Shown piece after piece: positions 46,528 to 55,730 of a DNA stretch of 64,000 nt. The stretch is from Nostoc sp. CHAB 5834. Lineage in GTDB: Bacteria > Cyanobacteriota > Cyanobacteriia > Cyanobacteriales > Nostocaceae. Below the pieces are notes generated by a model, which saw nothing but the letters and a program-made list of their open reading frames with translations, was not told the origin of the DNA and made no database searches. Both the position numbers and the translations under genes were made by a program. Numbering within the stretch: position 1 is the first letter of the stretch; each line of letters opens with the position of its first letter. The DNA is taken from contig JAIVFU010000013.1 of NCBI GenBank assembly GCA_020829485.1, positions 53,381 through 117,380 of the forward strand. Reading direction: 5' to 3'.

Positions 46528-46735
46528 CTATTCTTAACAGCAAAATAATCAAATTATTTTGCGTTGATATAGTCTCATAAGTAAGCATTGGTGCAGACTC
46601 TCCACAGAAAAATTGCTCTTTATACCCATTTTAGATTTTAGGTTAAAAGTCTTTACTGAAATCCAGATTTGGTATAACTTTGAAACTTTTTATCTAATAA
46701 ATCAAATTCACCTATTTAACAATAAGCTCAAATTT

Positions 46736-47740
46736 ATGAACCTCAAAAACAAAACTCTCCTAATCACTGGGATTGATGAACTTGTTGGTTTGCGTACAGC
46801 CGAGTTAGCTATAGCGCAAGGAATCAATGTCCGTGGACTGCAAACTTCTACAGAACAGCACAAACAATTACAAAATTTAGGTGTTGAAGTAATTATTGGG
46901 AGTATCACTGATTCTGCTATTGCTCAAAAAGCTTGCCAAGGAGTAGATATCGTTTTACATACAGAGCAAATTGCCGAAGAAGCTGGCGCAATTAACCGTT
47001 TTCGTGATGTAAATGTTGGCGGTACTGTCAACATAGCTAAAGCCGCTAAACAGGCTGGTGTCAAAACATTTGTGCATCTATCCAGCGTGATGGTTTATGG
47101 TTTCAACTATCCTAATGGTATTACAGAATCCGGGCCACTCTCTGGCGAAAATAATCCATACTGCCAAACGAAAATAGAAGCTGAAAAAGCACTCTTAGAA
47201 CTCAATAATTCTCCAGATTTTGGCATCATCATTATTCGAGCCGGAGATGTTTACGGCCCAGGAAGTATTCCCTGGATAGTCAGACCAATTCTGATGATGC
47301 GTCAAAAATTATTTGCCTATGCTAACGATGGTAAAGGAGTAATCAATCATGTATATATAGATAACTTGATTGATGGTATCTTTCTTGCGATAGAAAAAGA
47401 AACCTTTGGTGAAATATTTAATATCACCGACGGACAAGAAACTTCGTGGAAAGAATATTTTATGCGTTTAGCAGCAATCGAAGGTTTATCAGCACCACTT
47501 TCATTGCCGAAAGATGAAATTAAGTTGTTTCTAAAGCTACGCGTTCAAGGACAAAAACTTTTTCGCAAAAAAGTTGATATTTTACCAGAGTCTATAGATT
47601 TTATGACTCGTCCTTATGCTTGTTCCATTGCCAAAGCAGAAAGCCTGTTAAATTATAAACCAACAATTGACCTAGAATCAGGAATGCAGCGAACACATGA
47701 ATGGCTGCAAAAAACAGATATTCAAAGCTTGATTAAATAG
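46736..47740 (+). CDS. hgdA: HgdA, NAD-dependent sugar-nucleotide epimerase
   Basis: A 334-residue extended SDR. The nucleotide loop reads KTLLITGIDELVGLRTAELA (a loosened GxxGxxG), then HLSSVMVYGFNYPNG and the active NPYCQTKIEAEKALLEL (Y-x3-K) and AGDVYGPGSIPWIVRPIL. The frame is open upstream to 46613, but those 41 residues are hydrophobic and repeat-like; the ATG at 46736 fits the family. By position after hgdB-hgdC it matches Anabaena HgdA (all5345), described as a UDP-galactose 4-epimerase that affects glycolipid sugar content. Its DNA has no close neighbour overlap, so it may be co-transcribed with hgdC across a 208-bp gap. Confidence 0.85.
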   Translation: MNLKNKTLLITGIDELVGLRTAELAIAQGINVRGLQTSTEQHKQLQNLGVEVIIGSITDSAIAQKACQGVDIVLHTEQIAEEAGAINRFRDVNVGGTVNIAKAAKQAGVKTFVHLSSVMVYGFNYPNGITESGPLSGENNPYCQTKIEAEKALLELNNSPDFGIIIIRAGDVYGPGSIPWIVRPILMMRQKLFAYANDGKGVINHVYIDNLIDGIFLAIEKETFGEIFNITDGQETSWKEYFMRLAAIEGLSAPLSLPKDEIKLFLKLRVQGQKLFRKKVDILPESIDFMTRPYACSIAKAESLLNYKPTIDLESGMQRTHEWLQKTDIQSLIK

Positions 47741-47769
47741 TCTTTTGGGAGTAGGGATAATTAGAATAG

Positions 47770-47843
47770 TAGGTTGGATTGAGCGTAAGTGAAACCCAAG
47801 AAAGCCTTGATAATTAATCTTGCTACGTTCCTCACTCAACCTA
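47770..47843. repeat. Diverged GTAGGTTGG..CAACCTAC palindrome
   Basis: GTAGGTTGGATTGAG at the left and CTCACTCAACCTAC at the right, enclosing GAAACCCAAG. A diverged copy of the palindrome at 12530-12604 and 17030-17102. It follows the epimerase gene and may act as a terminator. Confidence 0.75.
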
Positions 47844-47941
47844 CTAATTTCTGACTTTTGGATTATTATGTTGCATCTGCCTAACAATTATCTGCAATTA
47901 AGCATCAAATAATCCACAGGTTTTCATAATCCTTGTTTTAT

Positions 47942-48925
47942 ATGAGTAGCAATCAGCCACGATTGAGCATCGGATTACCTGTATATAATGGTGAAAAATT
48001 TATCAAAGAAGCCATTGATTCACTCTTGGCTCAGACCTTTGAAGATTTTGAGCTAATTATTTCAGATAATGCATCTACAGATAAAACTGAAGAAATCTGT
48101 AGAGCTTATGCCGAGCAAGACCAACGTATTTGTTACTACCGCAATGACAATAATATCGGTTGCGCCCGTAACTTCAATCAAGTTTTTAAATTGTCTTCGG
48201 GTGAATACTTTAAGTGGGCAGCTTATGATGATCTACATGCTCCAGATTTTATCAAGAAGTGTGTTGAGGTGCTTGACCAAGATCCTACTATAATCTTGTG
48301 TCATTCCCAGACATATTTCATTGATGAAAGGGGGAGTTTTCTTCAAAACTATGATATCAAACTCAAGGCAGATGCACTAAAACCACACGAGCGGTTTCAC
48401 GAATTGCTGACCAAGCATTTATGTTATCAATGTTACGGTGTAATTCGCGCCAGCGCCCTGAGAATGACACCGCCTATGGGTGGTTATGGTAATGCAGATG
48501 GAATTTTTTTGTTAAGACTTGGTATTCTCGGTAGGTTTTATGAAATTCCTGAATACCTATTTTTTGCCAGAAGCCATCCGCAACAATCAATGAGTATGTA
48601 TTTCCCTAATTATTTGTTGTTTACTAACAACATAAAAAAACACTCATTGAGTATGCTGCCTGATTTCTATGCATATACAGTGTGGTTTGATTCAGCAAAG
48701 AAAGGACAAATTTTATTGCCACATTGGAGAATACTGTGGGAGTATTTACTCTCTATATGGCGTAGTCGCTTGAGTTTCTATGAGCGGCTATGTTGTCATA
48801 GAAGTTTATATCAGCAGTTAATAGGGGCAGAATATCTTCTGCTGAAAGATTTGCTAATGGTGGTGCAAAGACTGTGGAAAGATTGGCGATCAGGATTAAT
48901 TAAAAAACAGCCAGTCAGACTTTGA
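47942..48925 (+). CDS. Family 2 glycosyltransferase
   Basis: A 327-residue GT-A fold glycosyltransferase. It begins RLSIGLPVYNGEKFIKEAID, then LLAQTFEDFELIISDNASTD (donor-binding), NNIGCARNFNQVFKLSSGEY and KWAAYDDLHAPDFIKKCVEV, in which the DDL element corresponds to the DxD/DDxh metal site. No membrane helix is clear at the N-terminus; the C-terminus is basic with an amphipathic helix. The ATG at 47942 is preferred to an upstream TTG at 47933. It lies in the hgd-hglT run (position of all5344), so it may modify or prepare the glycolipid head, but its acceptor is unknown. Confidence 0.85.
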   Translation: MSSNQPRLSIGLPVYNGEKFIKEAIDSLLAQTFEDFELIISDNASTDKTEEICRAYAEQDQRICYYRNDNNIGCARNFNQVFKLSSGEYFKWAAYDDLHAPDFIKKCVEVLDQDPTIILCHSQTYFIDERGSFLQNYDIKLKADALKPHERFHELLTKHLCYQCYGVIRASALRMTPPMGGYGNADGIFLLRLGILGRFYEIPEYLFFARSHPQQSMSMYFPNYLLFTNNIKKHSLSMLPDFYAYTVWFDSAKKGQILLPHWRILWEYLLSIWRSRLSFYERLCCHRSLYQQLIGAEYLLLKDLLMVVQRLWKDWRSGLIKKQPVRL

Positions 48926-49004
48926 ACGAATCACTTCATAAAAATAAGCTGGTAAATACAGCTTTTTGACAACCAAAAAATCACCTATTATTCACTACAA
49001 AACT

Positions 49005-49472
49005 ATGTTGAAACTATCTCAAGTTTGTCATGTTTTGCTTGCTACTTTAGTGAGCTTGAGCTTTGCAAAAACAGCGAATGCAGAGCCAACTGCAACACTA
49101 AATGTTGTAGTAAATGGAATACATCACCAAAAAGGTGAGATTTGCTTCAGAGTTTACGCAAGCGAACAAGGATTCCCAATGAGTAATTCTAGCGGATCTC
49201 AAAGTGGCTGCGCTAAAATTACTGGAAATTCTGTAAAAAAACAATTTTCCGGTTTGAAGCCTGGAACTTATGCTGTTACCGTAGTTGACGATCAAAATGG
49301 CGATCGCAAACTCAATAAAGACTTTTTTGGTATTCCCAAAGAAGGTTTTGGGATTTCCAAAAATCCAACTGTATCCATACAAACAGGTACACCAAAGTTT
49401 CGTGATGCCAGCTTTGTTGTAAACAAAAATACAACTGTCAACATCATCATCAAATATTCTCTGGATTCTTAA
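49005..49472 (+). CDS. DUF2141 secreted protein
   Basis: A 155-residue exported protein. Signal peptide MLKLSQVCHVLLATLVSLSF with cleavage after TANA; the mature part begins EPTATLNVVVNGIHHQKGEI. A beta-rich domain follows with CFRVYASEQGFP, LKPGTYAVTVVDDQNGDRKL and FFGIPKEGFGISKNP, the hallmark GTYA..V.HDxNxNGKLD-like and G.P.E..G.SN pattern of DUF2141. The ATG at 49005 is chosen over a TTG at 48966 because the signal peptide starts there. It sits between two glycosyltransferases of the run; the role is unknown, perhaps in the envelope. A strong hairpin follows. Confidence 0.87.
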   Translation: MLKLSQVCHVLLATLVSLSFAKTANAEPTATLNVVVNGIHHQKGEICFRVYASEQGFPMSNSSGSQSGCAKITGNSVKKQFSGLKPGTYAVTVVDDQNGDRKLNKDFFGIPKEGFGISKNPTVSIQTGTPKFRDASFVVNKNTTVNIIIKYSLDS

Positions 49473-49484
49473 AGGGAATAAGGG

Positions 49485-49530
49485 ACAGGTTACAGGGTAC
49501 AGATTATTTCCTGTAACCTGTTCCCTGTCA
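49485..49530. terminator. Hairpin after the DUF2141 gene
   Basis: GGGACAGGTTACAGG pairs with CCTGTAACCTGTTCCC (one bulge) about 15 bp past the stop. No clear T-run; it may attenuate transcription into the next glycosyltransferase gene. Confidence 0.6.
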
Positions 49531-49609
49531 CCTCTCTTTCTTGAGAATTACGGTTTAGATCACACCTACATATAAACAAGCCGATATTCTACCGGAGACT
49601 AAAAATTTA

Positions 49610-50869
49610 ATGGAAGATTTGGCTATATTTCTATCTAAGTCTTTGACGGGTTGGCTGGTTATTCAGGTGTGTTTAACGCTTGTCTTTATATGGTATCTGC
49701 GCTCATCTAAAAAAAAATTATTACCAGATGAGCAGTTACCCAAAACCGCAGTGATTCTTTGCTTACGCGGAGCCGATCCGTTTTTGCCTAGATGTTTGCG
49801 ATCGCTCCTAAATCAAAACTATCCACAATATGATTTAAAATTAATCGTTGATAGTCACGAAGATCCCGCTTGGAAAATTGCCAGCGAAACCATCACAGAG
49901 CAAGAAGCAACCAACGTTCAAATCAGCCCTTTGAGAATAGTACGCAACAATTGTAGTCTCAAATGCAGTTCTTTAATCCAAGCTGTCCGTGAGTTGGATG
50001 ATTCTTACAAAGTGGTTGCTTTAGTAGATGCTGATACTATAGTTCATGTGAATTGGCTGCGAGAATTAGTCAGTCCTTTAAGCGATGCCAAAGTAGGGGC
50101 AACAACAGGTTATCGTTGGTATGTACCTACAGGTAAGTATTGGGGATCTATAGTGCGCTACGCCGGCAATGTAGCCACAGTTGTGCAAATGTTTCTCTTC
50201 CAAATTCCTTGGGGTGGGACTTTGGCTATGAAAACAGAAGTGCTTCGCCAAACAGAACTGCTTGATAAGTGGGGACAAGCTTTAGGCGAAGATTTTATGA
50301 TGCACGACATCCTGAAAAAACAGGGGTTGAAGGTAAAGTTTGTGCCTTCGCTGCTGATAGTAAATCGTGAAGAGACTAATTTATTCAACTTAATAGACTA
50401 TCTCAAGCGCCTCCTACTTTATTCTCGACTGTATCACCCACGTTGGTTAGCTTTAGTTAGTGAAGCTGTTTCTAGCATTTTGTTTCCTACTGCACTGATC
50501 ATTTTAGTTCTTGAGTCGTTGTTAGAGGCAAAATGGGAAGCTGCGACTCTCTTGTTAAGCTGCTATAGTGTCTATACTGTAGGGTTACTTTTGATCATGC
50601 TCGTGTTGGAATTAGAGATACAGCGAGTGGTTCGCTCTAATGACCAGGCGATCGCAAAATTATCAGCTGCTACAATCATTAAAATGTTGATTGCGATTCC
50701 CTTGACACAGTGGGTTTATGGGTTAGCGATGCTATCATCTCTGTGGGTTTCAACAGTTACTTGGCGCGGTGTTTCCTATCGGGTTCAAGGGCCCTGGAAT
50801 GTCCGGCTAGTCGAATATCGCCCTTATCAATGGTTGGATCAGCCTATTGATAGCAAGATTTCTCTTTGA
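49610..50869 (+). CDS. Membrane GT2, ceramide-glucosyltransferase-like
   Basis: A 419-residue membrane glycosyltransferase. The N-terminal helix (about 13-30) precedes TAVILCLRGADPFLPRCLRS, LKLIVDSHEDPAWKIASETI (D1), VVALVDADTIVHVNWLREL (D-x-D), GTLAMKTEV and LGEDFMMHDILKKQGLKVKF (the E-D catalytic base region), then three or four C-terminal helices from about 285 on, ending near TWRGVSYRVQGPWNVRLVEY (RxxxW-like). This arrangement matches ceramide-glucosyltransferase-type processive GT2 proteins. In the run it takes the place of Anabaena all5342. The hydrophobic acceptor could be the heterocyst fatty alcohol, or a second lipid. Confidence 0.85.
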   Translation: MEDLAIFLSKSLTGWLVIQVCLTLVFIWYLRSSKKKLLPDEQLPKTAVILCLRGADPFLPRCLRSLLNQNYPQYDLKLIVDSHEDPAWKIASETITEQEATNVQISPLRIVRNNCSLKCSSLIQAVRELDDSYKVVALVDADTIVHVNWLRELVSPLSDAKVGATTGYRWYVPTGKYWGSIVRYAGNVATVVQMFLFQIPWGGTLAMKTEVLRQTELLDKWGQALGEDFMMHDILKKQGLKVKFVPSLLIVNREETNLFNLIDYLKRLLLYSRLYHPRWLALVSEAVSSILFPTALIILVLESLLEAKWEAATLLLSCYSVYTVGLLLIMLVLELEIQRVVRSNDQAIAKLSAATIIKMLIAIPLTQWVYGLAMLSSLWVSTVTWRGVSYRVQGPWNVRLVEYRPYQWLDQPIDSKISL

Positions 50870-50962
50870 ACTAAATTGCTAAATATGAACTAGGGCATGA
50901 AAGTTATTACACTAAACATTCCCTAGTCTTTAAATTATATAATCTTATATTTAGCAGAACTA

Positions 50963-51093
50963 TAGGGAACTCTAAAAAATAAATTATTCCACTTAAAGTC
51001 GTTGACTGTTGACTGTTGACTGTTGACTGAAAACTCGTGAACCGTCAACAGTGAACAATAGCAATGGAATATTTTTTACTTGGAAGTTCCATA
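50963..51093. mobile_element. MITE family C, copy 2
   Basis: Begins TAGGGAACTCTAAAAAATAA and ends TTTTTTACTTGGAAGTTCC, TA-flanked, with TTGACTG tandem heptamers in the middle. About 90% like the copy at 57315-57452 by eye. It lies between the membrane GT2 gene and hglT. Confidence 0.87.
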
Positions 51094-51199
51094 TTAGTTA
51101 TAACCTTTGTTAAAATACACGTTTTCGCTTGTTAATTGCCTAAGTGTATTTGTATTAATAGCAAGGGTTTAGACAAATATATTGAGGGAAATTTTGACT

Positions 51200-51385
51200 T
51201 TATATTTTGGAGGTTTTGATAGTTTCTAATCCAGGTTTAAAAACATCCTCTTCATAATCAAGAACTTCGGTTATTTGAAAAGGCGTAAATTTTTGGTCTA
51301 ACTGTATTAGTGGGAATTTCTGAGCCAAATAATCAGGATGTTCATAAAGCATTTCCTGCCTAAGTTCTAAATTCAAAACCAGTAT
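51200..51385 (-). pseudogene. Coding-like fragment of unknown family
   Basis: Leftward frame encoding LELRQEMLYEHPDYLAQKFP, LIQLDQKFTPFQITEVLDYE and EDVFKPGLETIKTSKI, ending at 51200. Composition is protein-like and quite unlike a repeat translation, but no plausible start is seen: the open frame continues only into the complement of hglT. I take it as the 3' remnant of a gene whose start was lost, or a short protein starting at the Met of QEMLYEHP. Family not recognised. Confidence 0.4.
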
Positions 51386-51407
51386 TTTCGTGAAATATTC
51401 CTTTTTT

Positions 51408-52685
51408 ATGACTAAGAAACCACTTCGGATTGCACTGTTTACAGGATTGTACGCTCCTTTCTTAACTGGAGTTTCTGTCGCAGTCCACCAACGGGTTCGT
51501 TGGTTGCTAGAGCAGGGACATGAGGTTTTTCTAATCCATCCGCAAATCAACGATCGCTACCCCAAAAATGTAGGCGATCGCCCCATGCCTGGTTTAAAGG
51601 AAATTCAGTCTTTCCCTAACTTCTCTGCTTACGCATTCCCCACACAACCACTGCTATTTTACAAGTCTCTGCCTCAACCATTGAACTATCGACATTGGAG
51701 CGATACAAAGTTACTGGAGAGATTTCAGCCGGATATTATCATAGTTGAAGAAGCCGCCCAAATGAGAGGTTTATACTCATTTTTCTTGCAAGGTTATGGT
51801 CGCCCGATTGGTACTAAATACGCAAGACGAACAGGCACACCAACAATATCACTCTTCCATACAGATATCGTTGCATATATCAAATATTACTTTGGGGATA
51901 AATTCTTTAACTTTGTTCGTCCCATCATTCCCGCTTTAGTTAAGCAATTTAGTGAGTCTTATGACTACAATTACTTTTCTTCTAAAGAACAACTCACTAA
52001 ATACGAAGAACTGAAATGTCAACGTGCCGAATATGTCCCTTATCAAGGTATCGATTGCGAAAAATTTCACCCGCGAAACATTTGTTATAACCCTATTCCT
52101 AACGACAACCGACCAACTCTCTTGTTTGTCGGACGCATCACGCCCGAAAAGAATGTCAACCAACTGCTTGATATATTTCCGCTCATTGCTGCCAAAATTC
52201 CTGATGTTCATTTGGTGATTGTTGGTAGTGGCCCACTAGATAAAGAAATTCGTCAGCGTGCCGAAAAATTTGGATCGGGTATTACTGTATGGGGCGAGTC
52301 TCACGGTACAGAACTTTTAGGTTGGTTTGCTAGAGCAGATGTCTTTGTAAATCCCTCCATTACAGAAAACTTTTGCACTACAAATAATGAAGCACTAGCA
52401 TCTGGAACCCCTCTAGTTGCAGTTATTGCACCCTCAACCTCAGAACAGGTGTCTCCTGGCCACAACGGCTTTCTTGCCCAACCCAATAACCCTACAGACT
52501 TCGCCCAAAAGGTGATTGCGATTTTAGAAAATCCCGATTTGAAAGCAGATATGACTCGGAACGCTCGCCCTTCCATACTTGACTTTGATTGGTCGGCATG
52601 TATGCAAAAATTTGAAGAGAAACTTTACCAAATCGTTGAAGGATCACACAAGGAGAGGGTAGCTAGAGGCACTATAAGACGATAA
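51408..52685 (+). CDS. hglT: HglT, glycolipid glycosyltransferase (GT4)
   Basis: A 425-residue GT-B fold, family 4 glycosyltransferase. N-terminal domain: RIALFTGLYAPFLTGVSVAV (acceptor-side loop with the two Gly), VHQRVRWLLEQGHEVFLIHP, PDIIIVEEAAQMRG. C-terminal domain: RPTLLFVGRITPEKNVNQLL, VHLVIVGSGPLDKEIRQRAE, then the donor motif DVFVNPSITENFCTTNNEAL with E-x7-E (E...NNEALASGTPLVA). The ATG at 51408 is preferred to a GTG at 51390. It closes the hgd run where Anabaena has all5341 (hglT), which adds the sugar to the heterocyst fatty alcohol. The tail SHKERVARGTIRR looks repeat-derived. A bidirectional terminator lies 250 bp on. Confidence 0.87.
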   Translation: MTKKPLRIALFTGLYAPFLTGVSVAVHQRVRWLLEQGHEVFLIHPQINDRYPKNVGDRPMPGLKEIQSFPNFSAYAFPTQPLLFYKSLPQPLNYRHWSDTKLLERFQPDIIIVEEAAQMRGLYSFFLQGYGRPIGTKYARRTGTPTISLFHTDIVAYIKYYFGDKFFNFVRPIIPALVKQFSESYDYNYFSSKEQLTKYEELKCQRAEYVPYQGIDCEKFHPRNICYNPIPNDNRPTLLFVGRITPEKNVNQLLDIFPLIAAKIPDVHLVIVGSGPLDKEIRQRAEKFGSGITVWGESHGTELLGWFARADVFVNPSITENFCTTNNEALASGTPLVAVIAPSTSEQVSPGHNGFLAQPNNPTDFAQKVIAILENPDLKADMTRNARPSILDFDWSACMQKFEEKLYQIVEGSHKERVARGTIRR

Positions 52686-52758
52686 CGTTGAAGAATGCAG
52701 GGGCTTCAGTTTGACAAAGCCTCTTAGTTTAAGGGTGCGATCGTAGACCAATATTAAA

Positions 52759-52851
52759 TAGACATCTCCGAAAATGAATTGTTTTGACGTTGCATTGCAA
52801 CGTCTCTACAAGGGTTTCAGGTAACGCATAATTAATTTCTGGAGATGTCTA
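52759..52851. mobile_element. MITE family B, copy 2
   Basis: TAGACATCTCC at 52759-52769 is inverted exactly at 52841-52851; TA lies at both tips. The internal sequence is nearly the same as in 7150-7242 (ATTGTTTTGACGTTGCATTG shared). It follows hglT. Confidence 0.88.
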
Positions 52852-52935
52852 ATCTAGTTCCCTCCCCTTTACAAGGGGAGGGTTAGGGTGGGGTAATAAT
52901 CAGCTATTTCATAAGCAATCAAACTGACATCAAAA

Positions 52936-52959
52936 CAAAGCCTGCTAATGCAGGCTTTG
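52936..52959. terminator. Bidirectional terminator between hglT and the lipoprotein genes
   Basis: CAAAGCCTGC TAAT GCAGGCTTTG is a perfect 10-bp stem with tetraloop, followed by TTTAC on the right and, on the other strand, by TTTTG. It would stop hglT transcription and that of the leftward lipoprotein gene ending at 53028. Confidence 0.75.
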
Positions 52960-53027
52960 TTTACATAACCCCAGACTAAAGCTCTGTGGGCGCTTTCATA
53001 TTTTTGCAGGAGATTGAATAACTAATT

Positions 53028-53621
53028 TTAATCAACTGCGCTCTTCACTGCATTGCCTGCATCTTCAGCTGTGCGCTGAACATTTTTACTAGCATCCTCA
53101 GCTCCACGCTGAACATTCTTTGTCACGCCTTCGGCTGCATTCTGGGTATTTCCCTTAAGATTTTCAATTCCACGCTGAGTTCCCTTAACAACACCTTTGC
53201 GAACTTCTTCAGCCGAACTGCCGACATCTTCACCCAGGTTCTTCACTCTTTCACCCAAGGGTGTACCTTGGTTGTAATTTCGACCATATTGCTCGCTGCT
53301 GTCAATTCCCTTCTGATCAATATTTTTTTGGGAATTTTTCGCCAGCGCATCAGCTTTGTCATTAGCTGCTTTTTCATCTAATTTTGCTCTGGGATCTACA
53401 TCACTAAAGTTATTCATCCCACCCTCAGGAGATGAGAGAGGATAATCTTTTGTGGGATCATATCGTTTGGTATAAGCTGGTTGATCATCAGGCTGTGGTG
53501 GTTGTGTTGCTACTCCTGGGGCACCACAAGCTTGTGTCATAAATAAGAACATTCCTGCAAAAAAAACAGTTAAAACTTTCAAGGGACGAATGCTTTTGAG
53601 CCAATTCATTGCTTTTTTCAT
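53028..53621 (-). CDS. Lipoprotein with amphipathic LEA-like repeats
   Basis: A 197-residue lipoprotein. The signal LKVLTVFFAGMFLFMTQACG has a lipobox-like TQAC, so Cys 32 is the likely lipidated residue. After a Pro/Asp-rich linker come repeats of 11-14 residues (GIENLKGNTQNAAEGVTKNV, QRGAEDASKNVQRTAEDAGN), Ala/Asn/Val-rich and amphipathic as in LEA-type or apolipoprotein-like proteins. It resembles the DUF6658 group of cyanobacterial proteins. It is a paralogue of the next gene (same start MxxLxxxR plus lipobox), but not a close one. Such proteins are often stress-linked; function is not shown here. Confidence 0.75.
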   Translation of the reverse strand: MKKAMNWLKSIRPLKVLTVFFAGMFLFMTQACGAPGVATQPPQPDDQPAYTKRYDPTKDYPLSSPEGGMNNFSDVDPRAKLDEKAANDKADALAKNSQKNIDQKGIDSSEQYGRNYNQGTPLGERVKNLGEDVGSSAEEVRKGVVKGTQRGIENLKGNTQNAAEGVTKNVQRGAEDASKNVQRTAEDAGNAVKSAVD

Positions 53622-53719
53622 ACTTCTACTCCGTGCATTTTTGTGACTTAGCTAAACTTCAACCAAGACGGCATTTGAAATTAATTTTACATCCAAGGCG
53701 TTCAGAAAAAATAAGAGTT

Positions 53720-54286
53720 TTATCTGCCTGCTGCCGGATTTTTTTGTAATTCAGGTCTAGCAGCAGCTTCACCTGCCTTATCTTTCAAAAAGCCGGAAGC
53801 TTCTTCAACATTCTCTTTTACAGTCTCAATCCGATCTTGAATCCGATCTCCTACGTTTGGTTCATTCTGAATCAAACCACCTGGTTCAGGTTGTTGGAAG
53901 TCCTTATCTGTGATTAATGGTAACTCTGCTTCTTTCTGGACTCGACCTGCTGGTGTCTCGGCACCAGGATAAAGTATCTCGGATTCTCTATTTGTAGCAA
54001 TCAACAATTGCGAACTTGGTTGTAAGCTAGCTTGGTCGCGTCCCTTATTGGCTTTTGGGTTTGTTATTTTGGGATCGGTAGACAATCTGTTGTTGGTATA
54101 GTTGTCTCCACCATTTTTATAAGGATTGTTTGCTCCACCAGCTTGTACGGCAGGATTTTGTGGATTTGCACCTTGAGCATTTGCCCCACTACAAGCAGTG
54201 CTAACTATCAACAATAGTCCAGCTAAAAAGATAGTTACTATCTGGCGCAATCTTATTTTTTTCAAGAATAGTCTTACAGCGTTCAC
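53720..54286 (-). CDS. Second small lipoprotein, paralogue of the neighbour
   Basis: A 188-residue lipoprotein. The N-terminus LRQIVTIFLAGLLLIVSTAC ends in a lipobox (STAC, Cys about 33), followed by an Asn/Gly-rich linker (GGANNPYKNGGDNYTNNR), a segment ILYPGAETPAGRVQKEAELP and a charged helix RIQDRIETVKENVEEASGFL plus KDKAGEAAARPELQ. The signal and ending helix parallel those of the gene at 53028-53621; both are leftward, 98 bp apart. Likely the same DUF6658-like family and outer or inner membrane-anchored. Function unknown. Confidence 0.75.
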   Translation of the reverse strand: MNAVRLFLKKIRLRQIVTIFLAGLLLIVSTACSGANAQGANPQNPAVQAGGANNPYKNGGDNYTNNRLSTDPKITNPKANKGRDQASLQPSSQLLIATNRESEILYPGAETPAGRVQKEAELPLITDKDFQQPEPGGLIQNEPNVGDRIQDRIETVKENVEEASGFLKDKAGEAAARPELQKNPAAGR

Positions 54287-54797
54287 GTAGTCCTCCTTAC
54301 CAAAATATTAATAAGTTAAGAGTTTGCTGAATCTTTGGAGTGGTCAGCAAGTTATTGTGCTTGTCTTGGTTCGCTCATTCGACAACCTGTTTTAAGGATA
54401 TGAATAATAAAATGAGCTTGACCTCTAGCGTAGGCTACATTTTAATTACTACAAAAATAATATTTTTATCTAACTCTAGAGAGATATAAAATAAAGTAAT
54501 ATAAGTTTCGTAAAAAGAACTACATCAACCTGTTTGATACTTCAAAAGCTTTGAACCTAGTTTAGGGGTTTTAGTAAAGAGCTTCTATCAAACAGCGCGT
54601 TTTGATGCCTAAATCTAAATCCCCGTTACAAAACGTAATTGCAAATTGCGTTAGCGCAGCGTTAGCGAGTCTTGCCTACGGCACGCTGCGCGAACGAGCG
54701 TCATTGCGAATTGCGAATTGGTTTAATAGGTCGTTAATGTACTGTAATAGTTTAGGCATTGGCCCCTTGTTGCTCTAACCGTTAAATTACTAAATTC
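54287..54797. other. Spacer with palindromic Nostoc repeats
   Basis: A 511-bp gap between divergent genes. The left half is AT-rich and should hold the lipoprotein promoter. At 54652-54705 there is a cluster of GCGTTAGCGCAGCGTTAGCG and CACGCTGCGCGAACGAGCG repeats, the same short palindromic family seen inside several genes of this window. No gene. Confidence 0.6.
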
Positions 54798-55718
54798 ATG
54801 AAGCAATTTTTACGTTGGATAATTTTGGGCGGAACGCTGTTTTTTTTAGCGAAAGCTTTGAAGGATAATTGGATTGGAGTAACTGCTATCCGCATTGATG
54901 GGGTAGGATGGGCAATTATAGCGATCGCTACAGGCGTTACTTTACTAGCACATACTTGGGCAGGCTGGATCTGGACTTGGATTTTGCAAGAATTAAATCA
55001 ACCTGTGTCGCCTCCTGAATTCATCCAGGTTTATCTAAAAACGAACATAGCTAAGTATTTACCTGGTAATATCTGGCATTACTACGGGCGAATTATCGCC
55101 GCCAAAAATGCCAATGTTTCTGCTGGTGCAGCCACCTTAAGCGTTTTGCTAGAACCCCTACTGATGCTAACGGCTGCTTTAATTATCATTGTTTTATGCA
55201 GCAGCCAATTTGCAGCAGCTAATAGTACTTTTGTTCTAAAAATATTACAATTGCTGAGTTTAGCTATAGTTCTTTGTGCGATTCATCCTTGGTTTTTAAA
55301 CCCAGTTATTCGCTTTTTGTACAAATTAAAAGCAAAAAAGTCTGCTGCTACCACTCAGCCAACTGTTCCCTTCAGTCTTAAAAGCTATCCTCTACGGCCT
55401 TTGTTAGGAGAATTAGGTTTTATGGGACTACGCGCCACTGGGTTTATATTAACTATGTTTGCCTTGGGTTCGTTGAATGTGAATCAAATTCCTTTGTTAT
55501 TAGGGGCTTTTAGCTGCGCTTGGTTGTTAGGGCTTGTGATTCCGGGTGCGCCTGGTGGGTTAGGTGTGTTTGAAGCGACTGCCTATGAACTTTTACGACA
55601 CCACTTTCCATCTGCCTTAGTATTTAGTGCGATCGCTCTATATCGCCTCATTAGTATTCTAGCTGAAACTGCGGGTGCTGCTTTAGCTTGCTTAGACGAA
55701 CGCCTTGCTAAATCATAA
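54798..55718 (+). CDS. YbhN/UPF0104-like membrane protein (LPG synthase TM domain)
   Basis: A 306-residue polytopic protein with about eight helices, of the lysylphosphatidylglycerol-synthase transmembrane (flippase) superfamily. Landmarks: LHAHTWAGWIWTWILQELN-like first part, KTNIAKYLPGNIWHYYGRII (the K-x4-PG-x2-W signature), and LGLVIPGAPGGLGVFEATAY (P-G-G-x-G-x-x-E), then YRLISILAETAGA. No soluble synthase domain follows, so it is a stand-alone membrane unit. Relatives move or bind lipids; a role in envelope lipid handling next to the hgl island is possible but unproved. Confidence 0.82.
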   Translation: MKQFLRWIILGGTLFFLAKALKDNWIGVTAIRIDGVGWAIIAIATGVTLLAHTWAGWIWTWILQELNQPVSPPEFIQVYLKTNIAKYLPGNIWHYYGRIIAAKNANVSAGAATLSVLLEPLLMLTAALIIIVLCSSQFAAANSTFVLKILQLLSLAIVLCAIHPWFLNPVIRFLYKLKAKKSAATTQPTVPFSLKSYPLRPLLGELGFMGLRATGFILTMFALGSLNVNQIPLLLGAFSCAWLLGLVIPGAPGGLGVFEATAYELLRHHFPSALVFSAIALYRLISILAETAGAALACLDERLAKS

Positions 55719-55730
55719 ATCAGACAACAC

